Source of the DNA: Limnanthes douglasii subsp. nivea
Taxonomy: Eukaryota; Streptophyta; Magnoliopsida; Brassicales; Limnanthaceae
DNA length: 64,000 nt
Direction of reading: 5' to 3'
NCBI GenBank assembly: GCA_036936605.1
Contig: JAUPFV010000001.1
Location: forward strand, 252,518,802 to 252,582,801
Shown: positions 1 to 10,439 of the stretch, piece after piece
Layout: each line of letters begins with the position of its first letter
How positions within the stretch are numbered: the stretch's first letter is position 1
Notes under the pieces: model-generated
The model's input: only the letters and a program-made list of their open reading frames with translations
The model's database searches: none
Told to the model about the DNA's origin: nothing
Program-made: the position numbers and the translations under genes

Positions 1-300
1 ACATATATATAGTTTCTTCAATATTACCTTTGGGATATGTTATCTTCGTATCCATTTGATGAAGCTCAAATCAAAGTGTGCAACTAATGTTGTGGTTGTT
101 CTAAAAGAAACTTCATCGATACTGGAGAGAAGGTTTCTTTAAAAGCAATCTCTTCATGATGAATATAACCTTTCACTACAATGCATTCTTTATATCTTTC
201 CATATTACCAAAGGAATTGTGTTTGGTTTTGTAAACCCATTTACAACTAGTTTAAATTTTCCCTTCGGGTAATGGGACAAGTTCTCATACCGCACTGTCT
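1..300 (-). pseudogene. Copia A reverse transcriptase, N-terminal fragment
   Basis: Minus-strand translation with a few stops gives the conserved start of copia reverse transcriptase: a VYKTKHNSFGN segment, then ERYKECIVVKGY and FKETFSPVS. These match the family pattern W-V-[FY]-K-x-K...ERYKARLVAKGF...ETFSPV. The part that would hold the YVDD active site is beyond the left edge. Shifts near 90-100 and several in-frame stops show it is not functional. It would have made cDNA from element RNA in the cytoplasmic particle. Confidence 0.75.
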
Positions 301-719
301 TGCATCGATTTATACTCTTTCTTCATATTATCAATCAACTTTCGAGGGTTAGAGCTTTACATGGCTTATATGTAGTGAAGGATCATCTATAATTCTAACA
401 CATATTAGTCATCTTCATGAAGATATACTATAAAAATGAGGATGTATATCATTCTTATTTTATCTTTTGGACCTTCTTGAGGAGGTAGAGTTCCATCCAC
501 ATGAACAATTTCATTTTTATATTCTTGTGGAAGATTACCTTGAGGTGCCTCTTGTTCTAACTAGACCAGATTTGTATGATGGTTAAAAATTTCAAAGGGA
601 ACATCAATTATATTCTAAGTATTAATTTATTTTAACGGGACATAAATGATTGACATTGAAGTCCAATCTTCGGATACTTGAGTATATCCATTAAAAACTT
701 CATGAATATCTACAGAATC
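301..719 (-). pseudogene. Copia A integrase-RT linker
   Basis: This stretch joins the integrase C-terminal part to reverse transcriptase. Only scattered in-frame segments are legible, for example an acidic segment near 660-740 that reads HFEEDSVDIHEVFNGYTQ on the minus strand. In intact copia elements this linker is poorly conserved. No independent gene is seen. Confidence 0.5.
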
Positions 720-1420
720 TTCCTCAAAATGAATATTTATTCCATTATTATTCCCCCCAAACTCAACATTCTCTAGAAATTTTGTAATTCCCATTTCAAA
801 TATACTACGAGTAAGATGCTCATATTACTTAAAAATCTTAGAGCATTTGAAATAACCAATGAAAAAGAAATTAACTAGTTTTTAGTCCACTTTCTTTTCT
901 TGGGGGGAATTACCTAAGCTGGACACCCCCATATATCTAAATTCTTTTAATTGGGCCTGCACCCATTCCAAACCTCATATGAGATCCTAAAGTTTACCTT
1001 AGTGGGTACTGTGTTAATTATATATGTGGCATATTTGATGGCTTCCCCCACATAGATAATGATAGAGATCATACTTTTAACAATGTCATTTAGTATACAG
1101 TTCCATCTCTCACATACATGATTCATGCGTGGTGAACACGATATTGTTTACTGAAAGACTATGTCACACTCCTCTAGGTATTTTACAAATGGCCCTTGAT
1201 GTTGTTCACACGATCCATCAAATCTATCATAGTATCATCACCATGGTCAGATTAGACGTTGTTAATATTTTTACCAAGTTATTTTTGAAATTTGGTCCTA
1301 AGAGTTGTCAACTTCTCTAGAGACTCAGAATTTTCATGAAGGTATTAGAGTTATCTAAAATTAGATAAGTCATTTATAATTGATATGAAGTACCACTTCC
1401 CCTTCTATGATTCCTTTGGA
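720..1420 (-). pseudogene. Copia A integrase, decayed
   Basis: Minus-strand segments match the central and C-terminal part of copia integrase. Near 1050-1100 one reads EWNCILNDIVKSMIS (family: RNRTLLDMVRSM). This is followed by TYIINTVPTK (family: YILNRVPTK), then a tryptophan-glycine-cysteine motif IWGCPA at about 915-935, and an acidic LSLGGNNN segment near 755. Several stops interrupt the frame. The enzyme would have inserted element cDNA into chromosomes. The small plus-strand ORF at 1129-1320 is a shadow of this region. Confidence 0.72.
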
Positions 1421-1700
1421 AATAGTCCAAAATATTGTATGAATCAATTCGAAGACTTCAGTCGTTCTATATGCCCTTACCTTTTTTGTTTTGGTATGTT
1501 TATCATTGATATGATCAATATATAGCAAAAGTAGAGTAATTTCAAAGACCCAATAAACCTTTAACTATAAGCTTGTCCATCCTAACTTTGGATATATGAC
1601 CTAAACGTTTTTGCCACAATTTAGGTAAGTTTTCAGAGTTATTAATATTATTTTGGTACAAGTTGTGCATTCATAGAAATTTTGTGTTTATTAATAGTAT
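1421..1700 (-). pseudogene. Copia A GAG-pre-integrase domain
   Basis: At about 1572-1618 the minus strand reads LWQKRLGHISKVRMDKL, the hallmark of the GAG-pre-integrase domain (family: LWHKRLGHIS). This domain precedes the integrase zinc-binding region in copia polyproteins. It sits where expected, just upstream of the integrase fragment. The reading frame breaks shortly after. A dead remnant. Confidence 0.75.
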
Positions 1701-1799
1701 TAAATAACTACAAATTATGTTCCTTTATAAAACTTCTATAACCAATAATCATATCATGATAAGAGAGAGTTAATTTAATATTTCATATAATAGACGAAT

Positions 1800-2885
1800 A
1801 TTCATACAAGTCTAACTGCAAGGGAAATTAAGTTCCTTCGAAAAGTGTATATGACCATAACACTCTCTAAAAATAATACATCTTCAGTGGAAAGTTCTAA
1901 ATTTTCCTCACAAATTTCCAACACTTGGCATGAAGTTCCACCTATTATGAAAATGGATTTTTCATCCTCACTCATCATCATGTTCCTTAACATACCCTGA
2001 AAAAATACAAACATGGGTTGTTGCAAGTGAGTCAATCCATCATGTATTATTTTACAACAAAAGATGTGAGAGTGCATTTATTTAGCATGTAATTCAGACG
2101 TTTCTCACGGTGCTTCTTGAGATGTTCCTTCTTTTTTCTAGAAAAAACATCAACCAACCGTCGATTCCCGAGATTTTTTATTCTAAGTCAGACCTTGACC
2201 CGGTCATTTACCATCAACCTTCATCTTTGGCCCCATCTATGTTTTAGACACTACCATGTTCACTTCAAATACCTATTCTTAAAGTTTTTCTTCTTCTTAT
2301 ACAACTAGTACAATTAGTTTATTGATTGTCTATTTTGAGAACAAGTAATTATAAGTAGATTAAAGATGCTTAAACCTTTTCGGTAATAATTGAGAAGTGA
2401 GCCCCACCACACACTATTCAGGTTAGTCAACGTTGATCGCCTTTAATTTTGTGACAATCATAGATATTCCTAGAATATGCTCTCAGATTTTACCTTTGCC
2501 AGTGTATTTCTTGGTAAATAGCTCGCTAATAAGACATTGAATTTATACCTTATCATTCTTAGCAAATGGCTTCTCGAATTCCATGAGAAATTTTGTACCG
2601 ATGGTAACATATATGGGACAACCCATGAAATGCTATTTGTATATGGAGCATTATGGACATACATAATAGATTAGACATTTCCCAGTTAGTTTTCTCATGT
2701 GAACTTTCCAGAGTAAGGCAAGCTGCTTTGGGTTTCATTAATGCATGGTCATATTCACTGCAAAACAAGTAGAATTGCATATCCTCTTGACATTCGTTAA
2801 TATTTGTGACATTCATCATAGAAGATTTATCCCCCAATGGATTGTAACTCAACAAGTTCAGTAGAAAATAAAATAAACAACACAC
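1800..2885 (-). pseudogene. Copia A gag, decayed
   Basis: The clearest piece is the minus-strand frame at 2559-2885. It contains EKTNWEMSNLLCMSIMLHI and HGIREAIC, which fit the copia gag (UBN2) pattern of a tryptophan-rich helix followed by 'AKEIMDSL'-type sequence. Other frames at 1802-2077 and 2470-2664 carry adjoining pieces. Gag would form the virus-like particle. The zinc knuckle was not recovered. The identification rests on position and a weak family pattern. Confidence 0.55.
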
Positions 2886-3040
2886 AACACATAAATATTT
2901 TTTGATATATACGAGCTAACATATTTGAATATGGTATATACACGCAAAATATAATATAATATGGTAATAAGATACTAGAGGGAAAATCATACTAACACAT
3001 ATTTATGAGTTTAAGAAAATTATCATCATCATTTTTTTAA

Positions 3041-3250
3041 ATTTTCCTAAGTACCAGTAAAACCCTGTATGGTTATTTTCACGTACTTAAATTAAAGTAA
3101 CCCTAATTTTACTTAATTACCGGTGAAATCCTCCACAGAGCTGATTTCACGTCCTTAAATCAAAATTATTGCAAGGATAATTTAATTTTCCCAAGTACTG
3201 GTGAATCCCTTTGGAAGGTTGATTTCACGTACTTAATTAAATAATTAGAT
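3041..3250. repeat. Tandem repeat, 3 diverged copies of about 68 bp
   Basis: Three consecutive units each contain a variant of AAGTACYGGTGAAAYCC followed some 20 bases later by ATTTCACGTACTTAA. The copies begin near 3044, 3110 and 3184. They differ at many positions, so the array is old. It lies in the leader of copia A. Confidence 0.7.
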
Positions 3251-4119
3251 GGACTACTTTTCATTAATTTTTCTCTAGTTCATGATCAACTAAATACAAC
3301 TATTTACTTTCCGGAGCACCGACGATATTTGAATTTAAATTAACCCATTGAAAATCTTTGAATCCTACGATCTTTAAGGATACCAATTAACCTTCGAGAT
3401 GACCGATTAATTGATTATATGATTCACTTACCTAAATTCAAACCCTTAGCCATGCATATTCATTTAGACATTTAAGCACATAATCAATCTATTTCATAAA
3501 AACATACAAAAAATAGCATGCTAAAAAAATTCATGGGAAATAAATCATATATATATGATATTAAAAATTATAAAGAAATATTTATTTTCTCAAAAATTAT
3601 AAATTTCAGCCTGGTGCTGTTGTCGTTTGGGCATCACCTCAGCCAGCGTTGTGACTAATGTCACTGGGCATTCACCCAGCCAGTAGCCTTCTGCTGCTCT
3701 CATCTAGACAACACGGGATTTTACAATTTCCTTGCAAACCTATCGCAGCGAGAACATTTCGTTGGCCATTGTGAACGTTTTTGAACAACAATTGAGAAAT
3801 AAGATGAGGGGTAAAGACATTGATGAGAAGATGTCACTATATGTTTGATTTAATTCGCTAAATTAGGGATTAGTTTATGCTAAATTTGGAGAAACTCTCC
3901 AGCCATCAAACAAACCCTAATTAAAAATAAAAATCTCAAATCTTATTAATAATGTCAATTTATTCAAAAATAAATAAACACGTAAACATGCTCTTATATG
4001 AATAAAACATTGTATGCGTACGTTTCACATAAACCCTAAATCTAAACCATAATCAAATCAATTAATCAATTATCCCAATGGTATGAATTCTTTACAATAA
4101 AAAAAATACGCTTTGATTC

Positions 4120-4122
<3 letters not shown>

Positions 4123-4207
<85 letters not shown>
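4123..4207. repeat. (TA)n microsatellite, about 42 units
   Basis: An uninterrupted TA dinucleotide run of about 85 bases. It sits 29 bases from the copia A primer-binding site. Such long runs are length-unstable and can extrude cruciforms. Confidence 0.97.
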
Positions 4208-4212
<5 letters not shown>

Positions 4213-4235
4213 TATATGAATCATTCGAGGGTTAA

Positions 4236-4248
4236 GGCTCCGATACCA
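4236..4248 (-). other. Copia A primer-binding site (tRNA-iMet type)
   Basis: The minus strand reads TGGTATCGGAGCC, one mismatch from the TGGTATCAGAGCC complement of plant initiator tRNA-Met used by copia elements. It fixes the element's orientation and places its 5' LTR just to the right. Confidence 0.8.
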
Positions 4249-4951
4249 ATTCATACAACTAATTAAATAATATCAAATTATTCAATCAAACATGCAGAAA
4301 TATATTTAACATTCAATATAATTATCTATTGTATATCTAGAATAAACGCTAGACTTACGATTTTGTTTGCGACATAACCATAATTCAGTTTGACTTTTTA
4401 TTTCTGATTTTATTGCAATTGGATTATGCTTAAAAAATTTAACAATTTAACCAAAAAAAATAGAAGATAATCAATTCATTTTATCTTCCGGTGTACAACG
4501 ACAACTGTCCATCGGTATAACGGATGGTGAAAAATCTAAAACAAAATCTAAACCTTCTATATATTGTAGAAGAATTAAAATGATGTAAAGATTTTATTAA
4601 CTCGAATTATATATTACACATATGTTTTTATTTTATTTTATTTTAATAATATTTAAAAATAAAAATAATCTTCAAATAATTAATATAAAATAAAATTTGT
4701 CATAATATTTCTATGATGAAAAATTCGTGATGCCATTCGAAATAAAATATAACTTTTTGTATACATATATTTCTTAGATTTTTAAGCTATAAGTGCAAAT
4801 TAGATAATATTTTTAAAATTATATCTAACTTTTAATGTTTTCTTCTACCCATATCACAAAATTAAAAAGTTCAGGATTTATTTGCTCATTTACTAATATT
4901 AGTTCAGCTTCTTAAAATGGTAAAATACAAACAGTCTTAAAGTTTATATAC
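4249..4951. other. AT-rich DNA, probably containing copia A 5' LTR
   Basis: No gene is seen. The part next to the primer site should be the 5' LTR of copia A, but there is no second copy in the window to delimit it. The remainder is AT-rich without recognizable motifs. Confidence 0.4.
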
Positions 4952-5218
4952 AGTCAAATATTCGTTCAACTTTTATATTTCTTATTTATAAAATTAATAA
5001 GTTCTCTTTAGTAGGATGACGATATTATACATTTATTGTAAATTTCTTTAATTTCAGAAGTCAAATAATCGTTCCACTTTTATATTTCTTATTTATAAAA
5101 TTAATAAGTTATCTTTAGTAGGATAAAGATATTATACATTTATTGTAAATGGTTTTAATTTTAGAATAAAGAGTACTATGGGGAGATATTATTCATTTAT
5201 TGTAAATTGTTTTAATTT
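4952..5218. repeat. Tandem duplication, period about 107 bp, 2.5 copies
   Basis: The segment starting AGTCAAATATTCGTTC at 4952 recurs from 5059 with few changes; both contain a TTCTTATTTATAAAATTAA block. A third partial copy (5162-5218) keeps only the ATTCATTTATTGTAAAT end. The first two copies are similar enough that the duplication is moderately young. Confidence 0.85.
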
Positions 5219-5248
5219 AAAAATAATATTTTATTATTTATTTTAATA

Positions 5249-5378
5249 GAAGGAACCGCCGCTACTCAGTCTTACGCAATAATAGTCTATAAATCAACAC
5301 AAGAAAATAAATCAAAGTGACAGGTTCAGCCGAGAAAACGCATATAGAAAGACTCGATTCAACCAATTCCGCTATCCT
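5249..5378 (-). mobile_element. tRNA-derived SINE, diverged and internally deleted copy
   Basis: Shares with the better SINE copy at 5711-5921 the blocks GGAACC..CCGCTACTCAG, GTGACAGGYTCAGCCGAGAAA and the degraded CAACCAA..CGCTA head, in the same order and orientation. It is shorter through an internal deletion. Same strand as the second copy, about 340 bp away. Confidence 0.65.
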
Positions 5379-5710
5379 TTAGAAGTATAATATTTTTATT
5401 TTGTTTATAATGAAGTGGTTTATAGAAAGATTAATTTTAATTTTCGGTTGTAACAAATTATTTCACTTTTATAATTTGAATGCGTTAATCAAAAGAAAAT
5501 ACATGTTAAATTTTTAAAAAGAAAAGTATTCTAAAATTATTTTTTTATTATAATCCCATATCATAAACAGTTTATTTAACTTTTTTAGATAACTCTAGTA
5601 TCATAATATTAAATTATATTTTTATTTGCTATCATGGTTGTTTCAAATTAATTTTTTATATCTATCTTTCAATATTTTTTATATTTTAAAATTTTGTATA
5701 TTAGTTGAAA
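5379..5710. other. AT-rich spacer without gene
   Basis: About 330 bases between the two SINE copies. AT-rich with homopolymer runs; no coding or structural signal seen. Confidence 0.6.
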
Positions 5711-5921
5711 TTTTTTTTTCGGAAGGAACCCGCAGCCGCTACTCAGAGTGCAATAAATGCGCACAGGGTAAACTCTCAGTCTGACGCGATAACCTGCAAA
5801 CCAACGCCAGAAGGTAAACCACACAAGGTGACAGGCTCAGCCGAGAAAGCGTATGTATAGGGACTCAAACTCATGACCTTTTGGTCATAAGACTGTCATA
5901 CTCAACCAACTCGGCTACCCT
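5711..5921 (-). mobile_element. tRNA-derived SINE (Au-SINE-like)
   Basis: On the minus strand it begins with a tRNA-like head: an A-box-like TAGCCGAGTTGG at 5906-5917 and a B-box-like GAGTTTGAGTCCCT at 5859-5872. A non-tRNA body follows, ending in GTAGCGGCTGCGGGTTCC and then a short A tract (the T run at 5711-5719 on the plus strand). This is the layout of angiosperm tRNA-derived SINEs, and the tail resembles the Au family. It would be copied by LINE machinery from a polymerase III transcript. I could not define a clean target-site duplication. Confidence 0.75.
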
Positions 5922-6254
5922 CTTGTGGCGAACTTTTGTTGAGTTTTTTCGCATTAAAGAAGACATTAAAAATTATTTAGTGACATTGGAAAAGTTGAAC
6001 GACTAACCGATAATATTATTAAAATATTAAATATATTTTCCACACAAAATATGAAAACTAAGGTGCAATATTGTTAAAATATAGGGTTTTAATATTAATT
6101 TTTATCTATTTAACTATGTGCGAAGTATATTTATTACCAATAATTAAATTAAAAATAGTAAAACTAATTATGAGATAACTTTTTTTTTAAGTAATGAATA
6201 AATAATTTATAGATAATATGTTTTGAATTATTTCTTAATTATGTTTCGCAAAGG

Positions 6255-6570
6255 TTTTATACTTATTTTTGTAAATGTTATTTTACAAACTATTTATATG
6301 TATTTTTGTAATTGTGTTATTTCATAAGTTTTTTAATTTATTTTCACAACTCTTATTTTTACAAAAAATATTATTTATTTTTGCAAACAATACTTTCGCA
6401 AGTTATTTGTATTTATTTTTATTGAATACTATTTTAACAAGATTTTTGTACATAAATTTGTAAATGTTATTTTCATTGTGTTTTTGTTTTTAGTTTTACA
6501 GATTTTGATTTGGCAAATGTTATTTTATCAAGTTTGTTACTTATTTTCCTTAAACATTATTTTTGTATGT
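6255..6570. repeat. Degenerate T-rich minisatellite, unit about 37 bp
   Basis: Roughly eight units with a core like TTTGCAAATGTTATTTT followed by ACAAG and a T-rich stretch. Examples start near 6268, 6350, 6381 and 6457. The short ORF at 6275-6463 is a by-product of the repeat. Confidence 0.6.
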
Positions 6571-7231
6571 GCAATATTTTGTTATTTTTGGAAAAGATGT
6601 TTAATCTAAAGATATTTTTGTCTCAATTTTTACACCAGAGATAAACGATGTTTGTGCATGGATGGAATGATTAAAAAACAAAATACAGTCATCTATGTAT
6701 ACATATTATCAACACTCCATATTCATTTTTCTATTAAAATTGTCATCCATATGTACCAAATGTTTTATTGGTAGTTTGTATGGTTTATATAATTCCGATA
6801 CGTGGTACCATGTTTAGTGCTCTAGTATTTTTTGTTCAATCATGTCCCTCAATATGCCATCTCGTCCCTCATGTAAGATGATACTTAAACACGATAAATT
6901 TTTTATTTTCTTACTATTTACTCTATTTACCAACTTACCAATTGGTTTAAATTAGGTCGACACTTAATTTATAAGCCTAGAATCTATTATAAGTCGAGTT
7001 CAACCAACCTATTTAAATCTAAAATCCAATTCCCAACTTATATCATTACCACCTAAATAGTGAACCATATAAATGATAATTTTTAGACAATCCAATTCAC
7101 GAATCCTGATTCATGTTCCACCAGTTGAATATTTGGGTTTCCCTGATCCGCTAGCAACCCACTTCATGTCTATAATTTTAAAAGGTTTTGTATATAAAGT
7201 TTCTATCTTTGGGCACTCCAATAACTCATCT
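6571..7231. other. No gene recognized
   Basis: About 660 bases to the left of copia B. It shows no retrotransposon protein motif in any frame and no LTR match that I could find. It could be host spacer or an unrecognizable old element. Confidence 0.5.
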
Positions 7232-7598
7232 TGTTAAATATTTATTATTGTTATAGAGAAATGCCACAGATAAATAAATGGTAAAAAAAAGAAATACAAA
7301 AAATTTACTTGGTTTATCCAAAATAGCATACGCGAAAGAGTATTACATTTTTTCACTATATGAAAAAAAAGATTTTTAAATTTATGCATAATCCTCATAA
7401 GATAAATAAGATATATAATGCACATTAGGATAAACAAATCATAATGGGATAAAAACTCCTAACGGCACAAAAAACTCTAATTAGACAAAAGCTCAAGTAA
7501 CATTTGGAACATTAAACAACTTGATCTATCTTTTTGTTATGATGTTTCACAAATGTAAAGTGGGTCATGTATCTTTAGGATCCACGCATATATAACAA
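7232..7598 (-). repeat. Copia B 3' LTR (left)
   Basis: Shows patchy similarity to 19863-20175. Both contain an ACTTGGAACA/CATTTGGAACA block, a TGTTTCA-AA-TGT block and an ATATAACAAT end. Boundaries are approximate because the two copies have diverged greatly. The ORF at 7234-7437 is a shadow of this repeat. Confidence 0.5.
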
Positions 7599-7699
7599 TT
7601 TCTCGTTTGGAGACTGTCACGCCATAACATAACCTTAGTCAACTTTTAACAAAAGTTTGACAAATCAATCACTACATTACTTCTCTTAACCAATCATCA

Positions 7700-8200
7700 A
7701 GCTTAAATATCCACTGAAGTTGCACACGGCTTAATTTTTTCAAGGGTCTCATGTTTTGTTAACATCTCTGTTGGATTCTTTACTCCATCAATCTTCTCAA
7801 GTCTCAACTAAAAATCTTCTATCAAAGATCGCATAAATTGATATTTAATATCAATGTGCGTGGTCTGGAATGATATTATATATTCTTCGTTAACAAAGTA
7901 ACACTATGATTATCAACATTCAAAATTTTATATTCTTTCTTAATATCCAATTCACCCAAGACACATTGTAAACATATCATCTCCTTGTTCGCCTCAGTAA
8001 TAAAACCATATTAAGACTCAGTAGTAGATAAGGCTACTATCTTTTACAAATTAGAATCTCATCTCACAGCAGTTCCACCTGAAGTATAAACATACCCAGT
8101 AGTACTCTTTCTACTATCAATATGTCGAGTTAAGTTGACATCAACATAACCCTACAACTTTATACTAGAATATCTTAAGCAAACTGATGTATCTCTCGTA
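7700..8200 (-). pseudogene. Copia B RNase H
   Basis: Minus strand reads SRKSTTGYVYTSGGTAV near 8085-8130, then VALSTTES near 8030, EANKEMICLQ near 7990 and NVDNHSVTLLTKN near 7900. These match copia RNase H (family: RRSTTGYVFTLGG, ALSSTEAEY, EAxWLRxLL, DNxSAIxLAKN). A few stops are present. The domain would have degraded the RNA template during cDNA synthesis. Confidence 0.8.
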
Positions 8201-9009
8201 CCATTCAAATACCAAATTAGCCATTTGACTACTTCTCAATGTTGTTTTCCTAGGTGGTTCATGTACCTACGAATAGGTCTCACTACATGTGCAATATCTA
8301 GTATGGTATAAACCATGGAACAAACAAGACATTCAATTTAGGATGCATAAGGAATCTTTCTCATATAAGCTTCATCATTTTTTATTTTAGGTGATTGGTA
8401 TTTGGTTATATCAAAGTGGCTACCTAAAGGTGTTGCTACCGATTTGACATTTTACATGTTAGGCCTCTTTAGAATATTATTCACATATTTGTATTAGCAT
8501 AACTTCAAGGTACAGTTATTATTATCTCTTGTGATCATCATACCAAAAAAATTATTTGCAGCTTCCAAAACCTTAATTGTAAATTTCTTTACCAGTTTAT
8601 TTTAAATAATTTATTTCTTCACTGTTATGTATTGCAATAATATTATCACCCACATATAACAACAAAATGATAAATGTATTTTCAGACCTCTTTATATAGC
8701 AAAATTAGTCTGATTTACATCAAATGAAATCTATGGTGCCCATAAAACTAGCAAACTTCATATACCACCGTGTTGGAGCTTATATCAAACCATATAAACT
8801 TTTCTTCAATTTACAAAGCAAATTCTTTTATTTTTCTTATAAAATCACGACTTTGGACCATATAAATAAGTTCCTTCAAATCATCATGAAAGAATACAGT
8901 TTTTACATCTAACTGCTAAAGATATAAATTTTGTGCAGCCACAACTTCCAAAACCAATATGATTCATTTCAAGGCCAATCTTGGGTATCCTACTACTTCT
9001 CCTAAGAGT
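8201..9009 (-). pseudogene. Copia B reverse transcriptase
   Basis: The segment near 8880-8935 reads LDVKTVFFHDDLKELIYM on the minus strand, the copia RT motif LDVKTAFLHGDLEEEIYM. The active site at about 8643-8657 reads YVGD rather than YVDD, so one catalytic aspartate is lost. Stops and frameshifts occur elsewhere. The plus-strand ORF at 8724-8912 is a shadow. Confidence 0.8.
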
Positions 9010-9459
9010 GGGAACCTGAGTATTGGGGTTTGATGAACTGTACTATCATACTCTATCTCAAGCACTTCAGTGTCACAATCATAAATAATCTTGACATGCA
9101 GATTGATTTTATGCATCTCACCAAATCAATATAATCTTTTATCTTTGGTGCTTCTCGTTCTTCAACTATATTTAATTTGTTCTTCTATATAACCTTCTAA
9201 TTACTAATGACATGTATGCTTCTTATAATTTTTCAATGTTCTACGTCCCAAAATCTATAGCCAAAGCATAATCTTCATAGCCAATAAAGAAACATTTTTT
9301 GGAATTAAGATTAAGTTTGTTTCTAGTATTTGAATCAACATGTATATATTAAAAACAACCAAATACTTTGAAGATAGAAATACTTACCTCCTTTCAAATG
9401 CATACTTCTTCTGGTACTTTGAAATTTAATTGAACTATTGCTCCTTTATTGATCATGAT
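9010..9459 (-). pseudogene. Copia B integrase, C-terminal half
   Basis: Near 9250-9440 the minus strand reads QLNFKVPEEVCI, FKVFGCF and LNSKKCFFIGYEDYA. This corresponds to the integrase C-terminal region of copia elements (family: RVFGCxCFVH, PKSxKCIFLGY). The other half of the domain lies at 17843-18300, across the Tat1 insert. Confidence 0.78.
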
Positions 9460-9762
9460 TGTTGAGGATAGGATTCAATTCTAGATAGAGAATGTAAAAT
9501 ATGAAATAAACTTGTAGAGAGAGAAAGTTAGTTTGAGATCAATATTTGACTTATGAAAAGTGTTGTCCCATTTTTACATCGCATCGCGTCTTATTTATAG
9601 GCCTCTCAGACTTGAATAACTCAATCAGTTATTTAAATAGGAAAATTGCATTGCAACCCGTTATCTTTACATATAACTCAAATATTTTCTTATAACTATA
9701 TAATTTATCATAGATAACCTTACTTTTATTACATTATGCCCTAATTTTTCATATCATTATGA
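9460..9762 (-). repeat. Tat1 3' LTR (left)
   Basis: Begins TGTTGAGGATAGG and aligns end to end with 17535-17837. A minus-strand TATA box (TATAAATA, plus coordinates 9592-9599) is conserved in all four LTR copies of Tat1 and Tat2. The match in length between the two LTRs and the flanking ATGAT fix the ends. Confidence 0.9.
9592..9599 (-). promoter_or_regulatory. TATA box of Tat1/Tat2 family LTR
   Basis: TATAAATA on the minus strand. It is conserved at the matching place in the other LTRs: 17667-17674, 33199-33206 and 48944-48951. The position inside the LTR fits a polymerase II promoter driving minus-strand transcription of the element. Confidence 0.65.
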
Positions 9763-10357
9763 GTATCCCCTTTGGTTCGTACGAGAGACAATGAATAAGA
9801 ACTAATTATTATCGAAAATCACAATAGATGAAAATTGTTGATTGTCAAAGTATAAATCGCTTCAGATTTAATCTTTCCGTTTCCTAATTGAAATGAGTTG
9901 TTTTAACATCTTTCATCTTCGAATAAAAGCATATCTAATTTTTCCTCGAATGTAGACCATTCATTTACAACTTAAAACTGCTAGGTTACACACTTGTCAA
10001 GAGCCCTCATGTTTACTTTGAATTTGATCTAATTGTTTTACAAAACCTCTTTTGTTTCCACTTCGAATATTCACACACATAGTCTTTTTTAGCCTTTTCG
10101 TAATGGCTAGAAACGTTTGGAATTCTCTAGTACGTGTGCAAAAATTCACTAGGTATGCCACTATGTTTGATAAAATACAGGTGTCACTACCCAATCTACA
10201 AGTAAGCGTTTGTCATTCCTTTTTGAACCCAATAACTATCATCACATCTCCAACTTCTTTGATTATTTTCTCTCTCATGATTCGTTTATAAATACGTCTT
10301 AATTTATTATATTTGTTTCACGTTTAACTTCTAGTGAGATAAATTTCATCCGAGTTT
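9763..10357. other. Tat1 region between antisense ORF and 3' LTR
   Basis: About 600 bases with no convincing coding sequence. The short ORFs on both strands at 9997-10291 overlap each other and lack family motifs. The equivalent stretch is missing from Tat2. Confidence 0.5.
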
Positions 10358-10418
10358 CCAATGTATTGGTTATCTTCATCTAAAAACCCCAATTTATTGG
10401 TTACCTTCACCAGAAAAA
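10358..10418. repeat. 30-bp tandem repeat, 2 copies (Tat1)
   Basis: Two 30-base units with the core CCAATKTATTGGTTAYCTTC. Tat2 has three units of the same repeat at 33501-33590. Such tandem repeats are typical of the variable 3' region of Tat elements. Confidence 0.75.
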
Positions 10419-10439
10419 TCATCTTTCCTAGTTCACCTT

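Larger units (their letters stand above)
2886..4235 (-). other. Leader region between copia A gag and its primer site
   Basis: About 1.3 kb without a coding signal. It holds a three-copy tandem repeat (3041-3250), a more GC-rich patch at 3605-3760 and the long TA microsatellite at 4123-4207. A long untranslated leader is common in plant copia elements. I see no further gene. Confidence 0.4.
1..4248 (-). mobile_element. Ty1/copia element A, decayed, truncated by left window edge
   Basis: Reading the minus strand from 4248 down gives a primer-binding site, a long leader, gag, GAG-pre-integrase, integrase and the start of reverse transcriptase. That is the gag-INT-RT order of Ty1/copia elements. 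All coding parts carry stops and frameshifts, so this is an old copy. The RNase H and 3' LTR lie outside the window to the left. The 5' LTR should start at about 4249, but I could not define its far end because no second LTR is visible. Protein style resembles plant copia elements of the SIRE/Angela/Tork kind; the exact lineage is uncertain. Confidence 0.8.

Noticed and set aside
5859..5917. A functional tRNA gene
   Set aside because: Only A- and B-box-like sequences remain; no acceptor stem or anticodon arm can be folded by eye, and the body and tail identify a SINE.
10052..10291. Independent small gene between the Tat1 LTR and antisense ORF
   Set aside because: Overlapping ORFs on both strands, no motif, and the region is absent from the related Tat2 copy.
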